The position numbers and the translations under genes were made by a program. DNA of 64,000 nt from assembly GCA_013398275.1 (NCBI GenBank), contig VZSE01000715.1, forward strand, positions 459,767 through 523,766, in the 5' to 3' direction. The stretch comes from Promerops cafer. Taxonomy: Eukaryota > Chordata > Aves > Passeriformes > Nectariniidae. The notes beneath the pieces were generated by a model, which was not told the origin of the DNA, did not search any database, and worked only from the letters and a program-made list of their open reading frames with translations. Shown here piece by piece: positions 52,701 to 63,500 of the stretch (position 1 is the first letter of the stretch; every line of letters starts with the position of its first letter).

Positions 52701-55700
52701 TCAAACTCATGCAAGATATGAGCGAGCTACAGAAAGTCCTCATCTACAAAGCTTCAGGAAAAAAACAAACCTCAGACTATTGTTTATTAAAATATTTCTG
52801 GAATATTTCATTTCTGGCAAGGATTTACAAGACTGTGACGTGTAGTTTATAATTAAGACAGCAGGGTGTTTGAACACTAAAATAAGTTACTACATTTTCA
52901 CTTACAAGTTTGAATTTTAGTTTTTTTTTCTTTTAACAACAAAAATGCTAGATGATTTTTTTTTCTCTGCAAAACCATCATTTCAGAAAATATGAAGTAT
53001 TCCAAGTGAATCGAAAGATTCACAAATTAACGAAGGCACTTACTCTGTAGATACATAATAAATAAGAAATGTTCTGCTACTGAGGAGTCAGCTCTTTTGG
53101 CATAGACCCCAGTTTTCTAACTCTCACTCACAAGCCATTTTTCAATCACCCAAGTGATTTCAATGAAATTGGTGTGACTGCATAAAGAATCCCATGTACC
53201 AGCAAAAATTGCAAAACTGGGCTTTTGTGTTCTTCGTTGTAAATTGATGACTTCTAGAAAAGCATTTTTATGTGTGTCAACTGATATTACAAAACCTGTC
53301 TGATTGTTCCCATCACTCACTCAAACATTATACACCGTGGAGACAAGGAGTTTAGTCAGCCCTTCACTCCACCCATATTTAAGTTAATTACTCAACACTC
53401 CCTTTTCTTACAGAGGACTTATCCAGCCTCTCCACGAGAGACCTCCATGGCTCCAGTCCCCATCACTCATGCTGGATGGGTGTAAGTCAACTGACAAAAT
53501 CTCCAACATCTCTCTCTCTTCATTAGTATTAACACTAATTTTTAGGTAGCACAGAGCCTGCAGCTTCACATCAGCCTATGACAACTCTACCTACCACGTT
53601 CTCATTATCTTGCTGGCTCAACTACTCCTCTGGCTCTGCACTGCTCTGCTTCAGCTCCCAACCTAGGAGAAAACTAGACTCAATAATTTTCCCCAGTGAA
53701 CAGGTTATTGCTGGTATACACAGTGAAAGCTGGTACTTCACAGCCAGAGGAAGGGTGGAGGCCACAACATGCAGTAGCTAGCTCAGCTGAGACTACAACA
53801 GAGCTAAAAGAGGTTTGAATGAAGAGCTACTTGGTAACTTTCAGCTACCTTCAAATTTTATTTTTCCTACCCCTAAGATTAGTGAACTAGTAAGAACAAC
53901 TAGTAAGAACACAGGTGAGGTAGCATTTGGCACCCCTGAATCAATACACCGTGAAAACAGACTGCACATGGTTATGGCATATTGACCTGCCCACTCTACT
54001 CTTATTACGTATCTGATCACATTAATTTTCTTTTCAATTTAGCCTTAAAAGGCTACAAGATAAAATCCCATGTTACAGGCAAGGATCTGAAAAGTAGAAG
54101 TTGCATTTCCAAGAAACCTGTGAAAATCTGACTCTGACCGACATGTCAGGAGTGCAGGAAACAATCCAGGTTTTCCTGAGTGCCCACACAGACTTTACTT
54201 TTCTAGACCATTCCCTAACAGGAAAATCACAGAATCATAGAACAGTTTGGGTTTGGAAGGGACCTCCAAAGACCATCTCATCCAATAGCCCTGCAACAAG
54301 CTGGGCCATCCTCAACTGGATGCTTGTCACAGGTATGCACATATGGGACTGGTCACTGTACCTGCTTGAATCTGCATCAATTTTCGCATGGTCTTGAGCT
54401 CTTGAAGAATTGCCTGCAGGGTTGACTGGCAATTACACGTACAGCAGTTTGGTCCAACTGATGAATTCACCATTGGGATTTCTCCTGAAAGAGAGTGGAA
54501 TAAAATGGGTGAGAAGTAACCCACACAAAATCACCCAGAAAACAATTAGCAAGTGTTTGAAACTATGATCAATATATCAGATTGTAAAATTAGATCAAAA
54601 GCATGAAAAGGAAATAATTTTCAACATGATTCCGTTTAAGAGGAAGGGAGCACTAGTTTTTATTCAATTACTAATATGTGCAATTATATTGAGTTGGGAT
54701 GCAATGTTACATGGGTTGGAGAAGACTGCTCGGAGTGTGAATATAATGCACTCCTCACAGCAGGGCTCCCTATTGTCAGGCTGGCTCATCCTGAATAACA
54801 AAAGCTCCAAACCTCATTACAAATATACTCATTTTATCACACACACAGAAAAAAAAAAGCCCATCTCCCGAAACAGTCTTACAAAGAATGAAGACAGTCT
54901 GTGCAATAAAGGTTTGTACTATACATAACATGATGGTCTAGGAATTTTTAAATTGCTTGAATGTTACAGGTGATTCTTTACCATGTGAAGAAGAGAGAAT
55001 GAAAATAAAATACCCTACTTGGATAAAAAAACCAAAAACAACAGGACAGAAAAGAACCCTCAGCAATGAAAGCTTTCAAATCTGCTCTTCTGTTTGCTAG
55101 GGTGGGATTGTTTTCTATGATGTTTTCCACCACTGTGACCTACAAGATGGGCTTTCCACAGTTTCCCCTTGAAAATTAATAGAGTAGTTCAAGAGATTCC
55201 TTTTCTCTAGTAATTCTTACCAGTGTTTAACTGAACTTACATAGTTCTAGTTCTAGCCCTCAACAGTGCTTTTATTACTGCCTTACTTTGCGGAAGTTTT
55301 GTGTTTTTTCTTCTGAATTAGAACAGGCTGTAACAGCTGAGGGATTTCAAACTTTGCAGGATGGTTGTATCCTGCACTTTAGCTTAAGACAGCTGTATCC
55401 CTAGTTTTAATGCTGCAAATAAAATTTTCAAAATTCAACAAAACACCTAACAGTATCTGGTTGAAACTGAGGCTAGATGGGATGCACCTCCCTTCCACCT
55501 TTTCATATGTCCTTACAATAATCTAAATTGATGGCTATTTTACTGCTCAAGACTGCAGGAGGAGGGATAACCATTTCATGAAGATAGGTACAAATGCACC
55601 TAACAAAATAACCTCACTTGGTGTCACATATGGACTTCAGCCAGTGTATTTCCCTTTTTCTTCTGTAGCCTGACACTTAGCAGGTACCCTTTAATAATTA

Positions 55701-58700
55701 CCTAACTAAACTGAACATAAACAATTCATTTAATCTCCACTTATAAATCTTCACATTTTTCATTATTACTTTTGCTTTCCTCTGAAGCCAAACCAGGTTA
55801 TTAATACCTTTCTAGGTTTGGGTTGTATTCTTTTATCAGAGATCCCTGATGTCAGACCCACAGAGATCCCCTGACTTTAATGCTCATTTGAAATAACTGA
55901 AAATCTGGACACCCCCAGGCACTTGTTCTCTGCCTCCTTCCATACAGTCCTTCAGACCTGAAGCAACATCTATCAGACTTGAGCAAACTCATGGTCACAC
56001 TCCAAAGGTGAGCAAATGTAAAGCTAAATGAATGCATCACTTAAAGACAGCTGACATCTTCTGGGTGTCATGCTCCTCTTTTCCTCAGATATTTAGATTC
56101 TCCACACTACTGCAATTACAAATTATGGTATTTTAAAGTATCATACATGGATAAAATCTGTTAAAACTGTATGAAGATAAATGGAGTATTTTAAAAAATC
56201 CCTGCAAATCTAGCACATGCAAATGCAATAGCACCACTGGCTTCATCTCTCAAAGATTTCAGCTGCAAATAAAACAATTTACTAAAAAGTTATTTGGAAA
56301 ACAGGCTGAGAATCTCAAAATGAAACAAAAAGGTTTCTGACTCAGCAGGCTCTGCCTAGTTTGATCTCACCCTTCCTTTGTACACACTCTATTCATTGAC
56401 TGGTAGTTCCTCGGGGCATGGATGGGATTTTACCTTTTCAATGGTCCATAAAGTGTTTAGCCCATTGTTACAGGTACAGAGGGGAAAAAAATAATGTTAT
56501 CTTTAGCTTTGCAGCAGATTAATCACAATCCTTCAACTTGGCTCCACCAATACCCTTTACCTACCTGTTTTAAGTAGACTTTTAAGTAGATGAATTTCAT
56601 GACTACTTATAATTTAATAGTACCAGCATAACTCTGTACCTTTCAGTAAGACAAGCAGGTACTCCAAAAATGGGAGCCCCAGAAATTAGAAGAGTTTTAT
56701 TAACAGATGACAAGTACAAAGTAAGACCATCCTTCCCTCAGTCCTTTCTCATTGGTTTTAAACTAAAAGATCCTCAGGATAAAGCCTGTCCTTTTCTCTT
56801 GATCAGAATTCAATGTGCTAGTGGGATTCTGTAAGTTTTCTTCTGAAAATGATGTCTGAAAGACTGGGGGGGGAAACAGGGTTGGTGGCTTTTGTTTCCT
56901 TCTTAACGAAGGCTCTACATCATGGTGAATTGCATGTGAAAACTTGAACAAATTGTATCAGTAAATACCTGTACATCTTTCCTGTTGCAATATAACATGT
57001 TCCTAATGAAAACACACAGGCACACAGGCTCTGATGGAAAACCAAAGGGTCTATTTTCCCATTGAGGCACAGGGGATTTACTTTATAATCCCCATTAGCA
57101 CTGATAGAAATTACCCATGTAAATCTACCATAGGTACTGGGAATGGGAAAAGAGACCACCAATATTTTAAATCAAAGCGGGGTTCTACTGACTCCTTACA
57201 TATTCATGAGGATTTTTTATTTTCTTTCTATCCTCCCTCTTCTGATCAGTTATTGTGTTGTAAGAAATATCTAGTAGACTGTTCTCAGTCACTGTTCTAA
57301 GCACTATCTTTATCATTTTTAGAGGACAAAAGCAACCCTTTTCAACTGTTATAAATCAATTTTTAATTTTAAAAGGACATCAGACTTTTTACTTTTATAA
57401 GGAGTCTTTAAAGAGCCATCTCCCTCTCTTTTGGAAGCTAGCCAGCAGGCAAATTTGATACCTGCCTGTATGACTGAGAGAAGGAGATGACACAAGTACA
57501 TGAGTTGCTTCCCCCATGCAAGCAGTAAGTAGCCCAGGACAGTGTTTTCTTCCAGCTGGATCTGCTGAGAGGGAATTCACTCACGGTAACTAACGTTGCT
57601 ATCAGTTTATACTGGAAAAGCAGGCAAGAACTACCCAGTGAAAATTATCTTGATACAATCCAAAAGCAATTCAGCTGCTGGATCACTGCTGGATTTGGTA
57701 CAGAACACAAGAAACTAAACTCAAGTGTGAGTTTGTCGTCTCTAATAGGACAGATATACTGCGCACCGTATGTAGTCCCAGCTGGCTTCCACTAAAAACA
57801 GTGGGTCACAGATGTCTACCTAACTGTCTATCATGACTTGTGGAACCACATACTTTACTTTGGTTTGGAATAAACCCCTTGGGTTTTCAACTATGTTCCT
57901 ACTCTTCCCTCTGTTGCAGCAACGTCTAGGCTTGCCCTGTTCCTCCTTTACTCTCTTTTATTTTTGTTGATGCCTTAAGTTGTAGCTTTCATATTTTTCA
58001 GATTCTGTACTGCATTAATATATAACTCTGAACTTCATATAGAGTGTTAGCAAGTTCTCTTCACAGTTTAGTTAGACAAAACAATCCTTTTCCAGCCCGA
58101 GAACCAAGGTCACCGTTGCAGCTTCAGGCCGCAAAAAGTATAAACTAAAGTGAATTGGAGGGAGCAAAACTGGGAGAATGTGACTTCATTACCTGAAGCT
58201 GTAACTGGACAATTAACCCCAATATGCAAATGGACCAAACACTTATAAAAGTGTGAAAAACTCATGACCCGTCATCCATCTTGGGTGTAGCCTCGGCCAG
58301 GCTCTTGGAGTGCCCAAGGCGTATGCTTTGAAGGCCTTTTTAATAAATACCTACTTTATTTCTCTTAGTCTGTCTAGCCTCTGTTCTAGGTAGCCTCTCC
58401 AGGCATCACTGTCAATAGCTTTCTCATGAATGTTTTCTATACCAGCTATTATTAAATAGCTGGTATAGAAACTATATATACCAACTATTAAATACCTATT
58501 CCAGCCTCTCCTTGAACCACCTTACCCTGTGAATAGATAAGTGCACCAGTGAGATGGACTTGATGTGTCTATTACATTCAACTATGTATCTATCAACATG
58601 TATCTTCAGTTTTTATAGAGTATCTATCCACAGTGGACAGGAAGAGTTTCTGGACTCAGATCACCTACTACAGACGCCTGAACATCTCCCCAGTGATGAC

Positions 58701-60591
58701 CTAAGCCTGAAAGCCCCAGATAATAAGGTTATGTCTTGCAGTTTTGTTCTGGTAACTTAAACACCATGGTAAGTACCGAGGAGTAAGATCTCCCTTGAAG
58801 TATTGTTCAGCATTTCTACACCCAGCTTTTAAGAACTTTGTCCATCCTCTGAATAACATCTAAAATACTGAGTTTGATGCTCAGGCTCCCAATGCAAGGG
58901 ATGGGGGGGAATCAGGCTGTTAAAACGCCCAAAAGAGCTGTGTGCTGGGTAAGGAGCAGTTTCAGGGCTTACTCGCTGCTCAGAAATGTATCAGAAGTCT
59001 TTCTTCCCTAGAGACCACGCTTTGGAGCTCAAGCAGCAGTCAGGATCACAACACCCCATCAGAGGCAGACACCTCAAACCAAATTGCTATGCAGATCATC
59101 TTTTCAGAGGTGGCCAGAGGAGAGGGCCCACACCCTCCTTTATGTAACCCAAAAGGCTGCATTCCTTTCAGCAGCAGGATGGCTGCAAAGGGAGGTGCCT
59201 CCTAAGGTGCTCCCCCAAGAGATGGAGCCTGGGCATTTCTCCTGTCCAGCCCAAGAGGTTGCTCAACCTGACCCTTCCATGTCCCATAGACCACTCCAAA
59301 CCTGTAACAGATCATAAGTCAACTGAGTCCTTCCTCCATATACAAAAAAATCAAAGCTGACATTTTCTTGTGTATAGGGCCAAATCCTGTCAACACATTT
59401 TAGCTCACATGCTGAATCAGGCCCCTGAGGGGATAGAGGTGCTGCTCCACCTACTTTGTGGATTTGGGAACAAGGCACCTAATCTATGCAGGCTTGGGCA
59501 CTTCTGTGCATGCAGAGAACTGTCCCTGCCAGTGCTCAGGGCCTCTAAGGACAAAGAAGGAGATGTGTGATGAATTTTGGGTTCTTCCATATTTAGAAGA
59601 TTGTTATGGTGGGGTTTTGACAGCAGAGTTTTTTAATCTGGCAGCAAAACTTCCATTCTCTGGGACTTAATAAGAAAAAGGCATTTTAAAGGCACACTGC
59701 CATCTACTTCAGGGCAGAATTCTCTGCCAGTACTGGATTGGCCATACTCTAGTACATGCTGTTCATAGGTAGACTCCATCATCTCTTTTCCCCAATAGTC
59801 TCATTGGAATAAAAGCCTAAGGCTGTGATGGAATTTTGTACCTGCAGTTCAGTGGCCTGTTATAAGGCTGATGCCATCCCCTTAAGAAAGGCAGTAGAAT
59901 CCTGCTCCACAAGTGGTGTCACAACAGTGCTACATTACTCAGAGCGAAGAGGAGTGGTAGAGGTTGACATTTAATTAGCCATGAATTTAATAACAATGAC
60001 AAAAGCTGTTTTAGTAAGTACTGTATAGAAATTAAGCTTGTAAAGGCATTGAGTAATTCTATCCTATCACCAGGATACCATTTTAAAAGCTAAGACAGAT
60101 GGTAGCAGAATGCACAGTGCCCACTTTCACACCTTTTTGAAGTGATAACTATGTGCTCATTTTGTAGACTCTGAACTATAACTGCTTTCAGTGCAGTGGT
60201 ACAATATATCATCACAACAAAGGTAGATATTTAGTAGAGAACAAGGAGGGGGGGGGGAAAGGCACCATTCTCAGCGTCTAACAGGTCATACCATTGGATG
60301 CCACAGTTCGAGCCTGATTTTGGAACGTTTTGGATCGAGTTCCGTATTGCCCTGAAAAATGGCTGGCTTGGGGTGATAACTCATTCCATTCACCGCTCTG
60401 TGATGGATGAAGGCTCGCCTGGGACTCCGCAGGGGGATTCAGGCGCTGGGCCCAGGCTAAGTCTAAATCTTGGGGCTCCTCCTTCAGTTTTTCTCCTTCT
60501 TTGCCAACTCGTTGATAGATTCTTCCAGTGCTGTCATTCAGTAATCTTCTCATCCCTGTAATTTGTTTTTTAATTTCCCGGCTTTCATCTC
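28654..60591 (-). CDS. BEND7: BEND7, BEN domain-containing protein 7 (spliced; N-terminal exon outside window)
   Basis: Five clear exons plus one putative terminal exon give about 360 residues in one continuous frame (60,292-60,591; 54,362-54,484; 51,626-51,891; 46,511-46,736; 41,181-41,300; 28,654-28,706). Intron phases agree at every junction. Order of parts: a short helical segment EIKKQITGMRRLL; a Ser/Gln-rich linker; a Cys cluster CCTCNC followed by a helix LQAILQELKTMRKLMQIQA; a basic nuclear-localisation-like stretch RKRNKKRKLPLK; then the BEN domain (from FDVFMPKSQLD to LARRRLKRGS). BEN domains are small all-alpha modules that bind DNA and chromatin partners, so a nuclear role is expected; the specific targets of BEND7 are not established to my knowledge. 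The start codon exon is missing and probably lies right of 64,000. Confidence 0.93.
28825..28840. repeat. (AC)8 microsatellite
   Basis: Eight uninterrupted AC dinucleotides follow an ATAT stretch. It is short and likely polymorphic. Confidence 0.9.
30752..30955 (-). mobile_element. CR1 LINE 3' fragment
   Basis: It begins ATCACAGAATTACAGGATCA and carries TTTAGGTTGGAAAAGA, CAAGTGCCACATCTACACAT and GGGGAAGAAATTTTTCCTAA. It resembles the copy at 48,502 and probably belongs to the same CR1 subfamily. Confidence 0.9.
34074..34295 (-). mobile_element. CR1 LINE 3' fragment
   Basis: It begins AATCACAGAATAGTTTGGG and carries TTGGAAGGGACCTTAAAGGT, CAGTCCAACCCTCCTGA, ATCAGGTTGCTCAGAGCC and AATTCTTCCTTATATCTAAT, a well-preserved CR1 3' end. 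Confidence 0.95.
36327..36385. repeat. 29-base imperfect tandem duplication
   Basis: The unit starting CATATTTCCAGGAAAAAA recurs at 36,327 and 36,356. Each copy contains TTCCAGGAA (36,332-36,340 and 36,361-36,369), which fits the STAT palindrome TTCNNNGAA. It is followed by A/T-rich low complexity. Confidence 0.8.
36642..36730 (-). mobile_element. Short CR1 LINE 3' fragment
   Basis: About 90 bases starting GAATCATAGGATATCC and containing GTTGGAAGGAACCCAC, AAGGATCATCCAGCC and GCACAGGACAGCCCCAGGAA. This is the extreme 3' end of the same CR1 type as the fragment at 20,540-21,050 (CTTGTGAGTCC-type end). Confidence 0.85.
41181..41300 (-). CDS. BEND7: BEND7 exon: C-terminal half of the BEN domain
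   Basis: The exon is 120 nt: the G carried over plus TC gives Val, then FTEKYCTANH through LARRRLKRGS and a trailing G. The acceptor is TTTATTTCAG|TC and the donor TCAG|GTATGT. The segment LPGPRDWVQILQDQIKLARR is the last helix region of the BEN domain. Phase 1 at both ends fits the exon at 46,511 and the putative terminal exon. Confidence 0.96.
42730..43705 (-). mobile_element. CR1 LINE fragment (about 1 kb, ORF2 end plus 3' UTR)
   Basis: The 3' terminus is at the left (ATAGAAACATAGACTGG). Minus-strand translation of 43,086-43,508 shows the CR1 ORF2 tail: FNETECKVLHLDQGNPQCQY, SEKDLGVLIDKKLDMSQQC and RGLEHLCYEDRLRDL. Stops and frameshifts show the copy is dead. It is the longest CR1 fragment in the window. 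The right border is approximate; sequence from about 43,706 looks unique. Confidence 0.95.
43539..44083. repeat. 272-base direct duplication flanking a single N
   Basis: Bases 43,539-43,810 recur at 43,812-44,083 with one difference that I see (CACATCACACTT versus CACATCGCACTT). The unit joins the CR1 5' end to about 100 bases of non-CR1 flank. The only base between copies is N (43,811), and the second copy runs into a T tract containing another N (44,105). This is most simply an unmerged contig overlap. Confidence 0.9.
44085..44141. repeat. Long T tract (A tract on minus strand)
   Basis: A run of T of roughly 33 plus 22 bases is interrupted by one N (44,105) and a CC (44,118-44,119), then followed by CCCCC. 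Its true length is uncertain because homopolymers assemble poorly. Confidence 0.85.
45240..45690 (-). mobile_element. Old, diverged CR1 LINE fragment
   Basis: Recognisable pieces in the order expected for CR1 reverse complement are TTTCCAGGGATGGAGGAGAT, CAGCCCCTCTGAGCC, AAATGCTTCTCCTTATC and CAGTTCTCTCAGCCTCCCCT. It is more degraded than the other copies, so borders are approximate. Confidence 0.7.
46511..46736 (-). CDS. BEND7: BEND7 exon: N-terminal half of the BEN domain
   Basis: The exon is 226 nt, 75 codons plus one base: PEVQLAEGFDVFMPKSQLDS through NRKGLDQNIVGAIK. The acceptor is TTTTGGTAG|CC and the donor AAAAG|GTATGT. The segments FMPKSQLDSIL, GSLLFRKLVCAFFDDKTLA and the basic loop NGKRKRGLNDNRKGLD are typical of the BEN domain, where a helix and basic residues contact DNA. 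The exon joins the upstream exon in phase 0 and the next in phase 1. Confidence 0.97.
48502..49062 (-). mobile_element. CR1 LINE 3' fragment (about 560 bases)
   Basis: It begins ATAGAACCATAGAAAAG and retains TTAGGTTGGAAAATGCC, CAGCCTGTTCCAGTGCTTGA, CTTGAGGCCATTTCCTCTTG, GGACATGCTCCAGACCCC and the ORF2-side sequence AGGTGAGGCCTCACCAGTGC. It is 5'-truncated and lacks an intact frame. Confidence 0.95.
49537..49572. repeat. 18-base tandem duplication
   Basis: GAACAACAAAATAAAGAA occurs twice in direct succession (49,537-49,554 and 49,555-49,572). Confidence 0.9.
51626..51891 (-). CDS. BEND7: BEND7 exon: basic, low-complexity linker
   Basis: The exon is 266 nt: with one carried base it encodes VGTQNRQQPPVPLICAQKS through GFGIILESASSD. 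The acceptor is TTCATTCAG|TT and the donor GAT|GTAAGT. The run RKRNKKRKLPLKAVE looks like a nuclear localisation signal. The middle is Ser/Pro/Glu-rich and probably disordered; the ends (VGTQNRQQPP and GFGI.LES.SSD) fit human BEND7 as I remember it. Confidence 0.95.
51892..54361 (-). other. BEND7: BEND7 intron
   Basis: This 2.5-kb intron is AT-rich, with a CR1 fragment at 54,228-54,325 close to the upstream exon's donor and a 12-base duplication of ACTAGTAAGAAC at about 53,886-53,910. No exon was seen. Confidence 0.8.
54228..54325 (-). mobile_element. BEND7: CR1 LINE 3' fragment next to a BEND7 splice donor
   Basis: It begins ATCACAGAATCATAGAACAG and contains GGAAGGGACCTCCAAAGACC and CCATCCTCAACTGGATGC. 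Homology fades about 40 bases from the exon border at 54,362. It lies in the same orientation as BEND7 transcription. Confidence 0.9.
54362..54484 (-). CDS. BEND7: BEND7 exon: Cys cluster and short helix
   Basis: The exon is 123 nt: with carried bases it encodes GEIPMVNSSVGPNCCTCNCQ, then STLQAILQELKTMRKLMQIQA. The acceptor is CTCTTTCAG|GA and the donor GCAG|GTACAG. Four cysteines in CCTCNC could bind metal or form a palmitoylation-like or disulfide cluster (inference). The following amphipathic helix with Leu/Met at heptad positions looks like a short coiled coil. Phase 1 both sides. Confidence 0.96.
57968..58408 (+). mobile_element. Solo LTR of an endogenous retrovirus
   Basis: The 441-base element starts TGATGCCT and ends AGGCATCA, an 8-bp perfect terminal inverted repeat with TG...CA ends. 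In plus orientation it has a TATA box (TATAAAA, 58,244-58,250) and a poly(A) signal AATAAA (58,342-58,347) in the order U3-R-U5. The segments CATCTTGGGTGTAGCCTCGG and AATAAATACCTACTTTATTT resemble LTRs I recall from songbird ERVs. No primer-binding site or gag/pol sequence follows, so it is a solo LTR. No exact target-site duplication is visible. It is antisense to BEND7. Confidence 0.85.
58434..58471. repeat. Perfect 17-bp inverted repeat with 4-base loop
   Basis: The arms TTTCTATACCAGCTATT-type (58,434-58,450) and AATAGCTGGTATAGAA plus one base (58,455-58,471) pair fully around ATTA. A third, partial copy of the arm (TATATACCAACTATTAAATA) follows at about 58,474-58,494. Confidence 0.9.
60292..60591 (-). 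CDS. BEND7: BEND7 exon: N-terminal helix and Ser/Gln-rich linker
   Basis: The exon is 300 nt: with one carried base it encodes GDESREIKKQITGMRRLLND through RTVASN plus a trailing G. The acceptor is TTTTCATTAG|GA and the donor CCAATG|GTATGA. It matches the human BEND7 stretch GDES.EIKKQITGMRRLLNDS, IYQRVGKEGEKLKEEPQDLD and SGQYGTRS as I remember it. The first part is helical, the rest probably disordered. Phase 1 entry shows that an earlier coding exon must exist. Confidence 0.95.
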
Positions 60592-63500
60592 CTAATGAAA
60601 ACAGAGCCACAGTTATCACTGTAAATTAGCAAAAACAGTAATGGGTAGCAATTAGTGGTTGTAGATGCCAATAAGAGTTGGAGCACATAAATAAATAAAT
60701 AACAATAAGAAATAAAAGGGATGGTTGAGTGGTCATTGGGATGTACCAGGCTATGCATTCACACAGCCATGGCTGACAGCTCTCGTGCCTGAAAGACCTG
60801 CTGAACTTGGCTTTCCTGATGCTGTTTCTAAGGCTTTGATGAGTAAGATTATTTTTTGCCAGAAGGAAATAATAATAGCTACAGCAGTTTCAAATAAACT
60901 GTCCTTTTAAGAGACTGATCCTCTTCAGGCATTGACATCAGTGGATATTTTCCCTGAGTAAAGCCCAAAGGATCAGATCCTTTATGTATCAGTTTGCTGT
61001 ACGCTGAAGAATAGATCCTACCAAAAAAAAAAAAACCCACAAAGTGCCACACCACACACATGCAGAACAGCACTGCATCTATTGATTTTAATGAACAGAA
61101 TCAGTTCCTTATTCCACAGAATTTAGTAATACTGGATTATACAGAAATAAATTAAACAGTAGCTAATATGTCTGTAACTGCAGATAGCTGAATTGCTGGA
61201 TGTCTTAAAAATGTAGATTCTAAAAAGAAAATGAAAAATATATACAAGAAAAATGTGACTGTTCTAAATAAATTCAGGGCATTTAAATAATAAAAGTTAC
61301 ATACTTAATACTCCTGGCACCGTTTAAGTATTAATTTTACATATGAAACTGCTGATTGCACAATGGATAGATGTGTTTTGGGCAGATAGTAGCTATTTTG
61401 CTCATTAAAGCATACCTTACATTTCATGAGTAATAAGGAAGTATTCATTGCCCTTTCTGAAGAAAGAAGCTTCTGGTTTTCTTACTGGTAATAGAAAAAT
61501 CAAATATCCTAAGCAAATGTCATAAGTAAGATCTAGAAACTAATGAATCAACCTTCCTTTATAGAATACTTAATACAATAATGCCTGGTATCCTCTATTC
61601 AATTTATATTTCTATATATAGAATATATATACATTTCTCTCTCTATATATATTTATATTTCTATTTCTATATTCTAATATTTTATATTTCTGTTCATTTA
61701 TACTTCCCAAAATAAACCTACTTTTGGCAAAGCAACTGTACAAAGGAAACTTTTGAAGAAAAAAACCTATTCTCCAAAAATCCAAGTTGCAAGGTGTGCC
61801 GTCTCTGTTCAACAATGTACTTGAAAGTGTGCTAAATTCCAGGCATGTTAACAATTTTATCAACTCAATAGCACCATTCAGTTGCCTAAACTTAGGTGAA
61901 CGTTTAGGCAGCAGCTAAACCAGACAGCTAAAAGAGCAGCAAACCCCTCCCCAACATAGGCCAAACTCAATGTGGCTGGGATTGCTGCAAGCCCGGTGTA
62001 CCCAAGGACACTGAACACCCAAAAGAGGGAGGTTTTGTTCGAGGAGGAGAATAAGCAGAAGGGGAGAGGAGCTGAACAACATGCTCTAACCTCTGCTGGA
62101 TCCCAGCATCTCCTGCTTGACCTGGCGCACCGGTTCCCTGGGCTGGTGCCAGCTGGCTCCAGCCCACCCCGATCCAGCAAGGAGAGTGGGCGGCTTGCAA
62201 GAAAGCTCTGAGTCCAAACTTAGAAAAATATTTGCCAACCCTGTACAGCAATACTCCAGCACCATTTCCACTCCAGCTAAAGCAGTGAGAAAAACCCTCT
62301 GCAAGGAAGTTCTGTATTTATTTATTGTGTTGGTTTGCCTGCAGATTTATGTGTGCGGGTGTGATTTAATTAACAGTAACGGCACCAATTCCTTTAAAAT
62401 GACATTTTTTGGCCCCAACCCAACCAGGGGTTGACTGTTTGCAGTTCCCAACCTTGAAAGGCTGCAGAGTAGCACTGGACTGCAATTACTGAGATACTCA
62501 CACCCGTACACTGCACGCTGCCTTTCTCCTGTACATGGCTGTACCTGCCCATATCCCAGCTCCAAATGTTCCCACCACACCACAGCCTGGAGCAATCCCT
62601 TCCTGTTGTGCCGTTTAACATTACCCTGGGAGTTTTAAGCTGGCAATTTGGATTTGTACTCAATGGCAAAATGTATTTGAGTATCAAAACAACTTCCCAC
62701 CCACCTCCTCCTGCTGGGTGCAGGGACTCTGCTACGTGTCTGGTCGGGTGACGTGTTGTTAGAAAGATTAAATTTCCGTTACCCAATTACATAAAATATT
62801 AATGTTAATTGAGCTTATTCAGCCTTGATTCTGTTCCCTTGTTCCTTTATATAGAAGTCTTCCTATACATGGACATGAGCATATTTAACTCCAGATAGAA
62901 AAAACCACTACATTTATTTTACAATAAACCCTGAACTTGCATCCTACATAAACCCATCTTTTTGTTTCGGTAGATCCTCACTTAAACAGGGAGATTGACC
63001 CTTTGTAAACTTGTTTGTTGGGATTCGGGTTTTGGGGTTTTTTTTTCAGGGATTTTTCTGTTTGTTTTTTGGTTCTTGTTTTGTTTTAAAATATGTCATC
63101 CCTTTTGCAAGAAAGGGCATTAAAAACCTACAGGCTATAAGCCTGACTTAGCCTTCAGTGCAAGTTTACATCCCTCCTCTCCCAATCATGCCTTTTTCCA
63201 GCTTTTAGTTTGTAGCTGACCAGCAACAGCAGCATCCTCCCCACAGGAGTGGAGAGCAGATGATGTTACTCCATCTGAATCTGCAGATGGGTGCAACACC
63301 AGTAACAGATTTAACTTCTTGCTCCCTGGTTATCTCATTTGGCTATTAGCTCTAGAGCCCAAGGACAGCATTTTGTTATCAGTTATTCCACTGCTGATAA
63401 TTTTCACAGATAATAACCGTGTAATTTAAAAATGAAAAAAAAGTAGATGGGGCACAGAGAAAACACAACAACTCAAATCAGTATGTCCTGTGGAAGAGCC

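Larger units (their letters stand above)
54485..60291 (-). other. BEND7: BEND7 intron with solo LTR
   Basis: This 5.8-kb intron is AT-rich. A complete solo LTR lies at 57,968-58,408 and a 17-bp perfect inverted repeat at 58,434-58,471. A G-run (nine or more) occurs at about 60,247-60,257 close to the exon donor. No exon or CR1 copy was recognised. Confidence 0.8.

Noticed and set aside
61960..62300. Local GC-rich patch as an alternative BEND7 promoter or first exon
   Set aside because: CpG density is modest, no convincing phase-1 donor joins it to the exon at 60,292-60,591, and the expected N-terminal sequence was not found in it.
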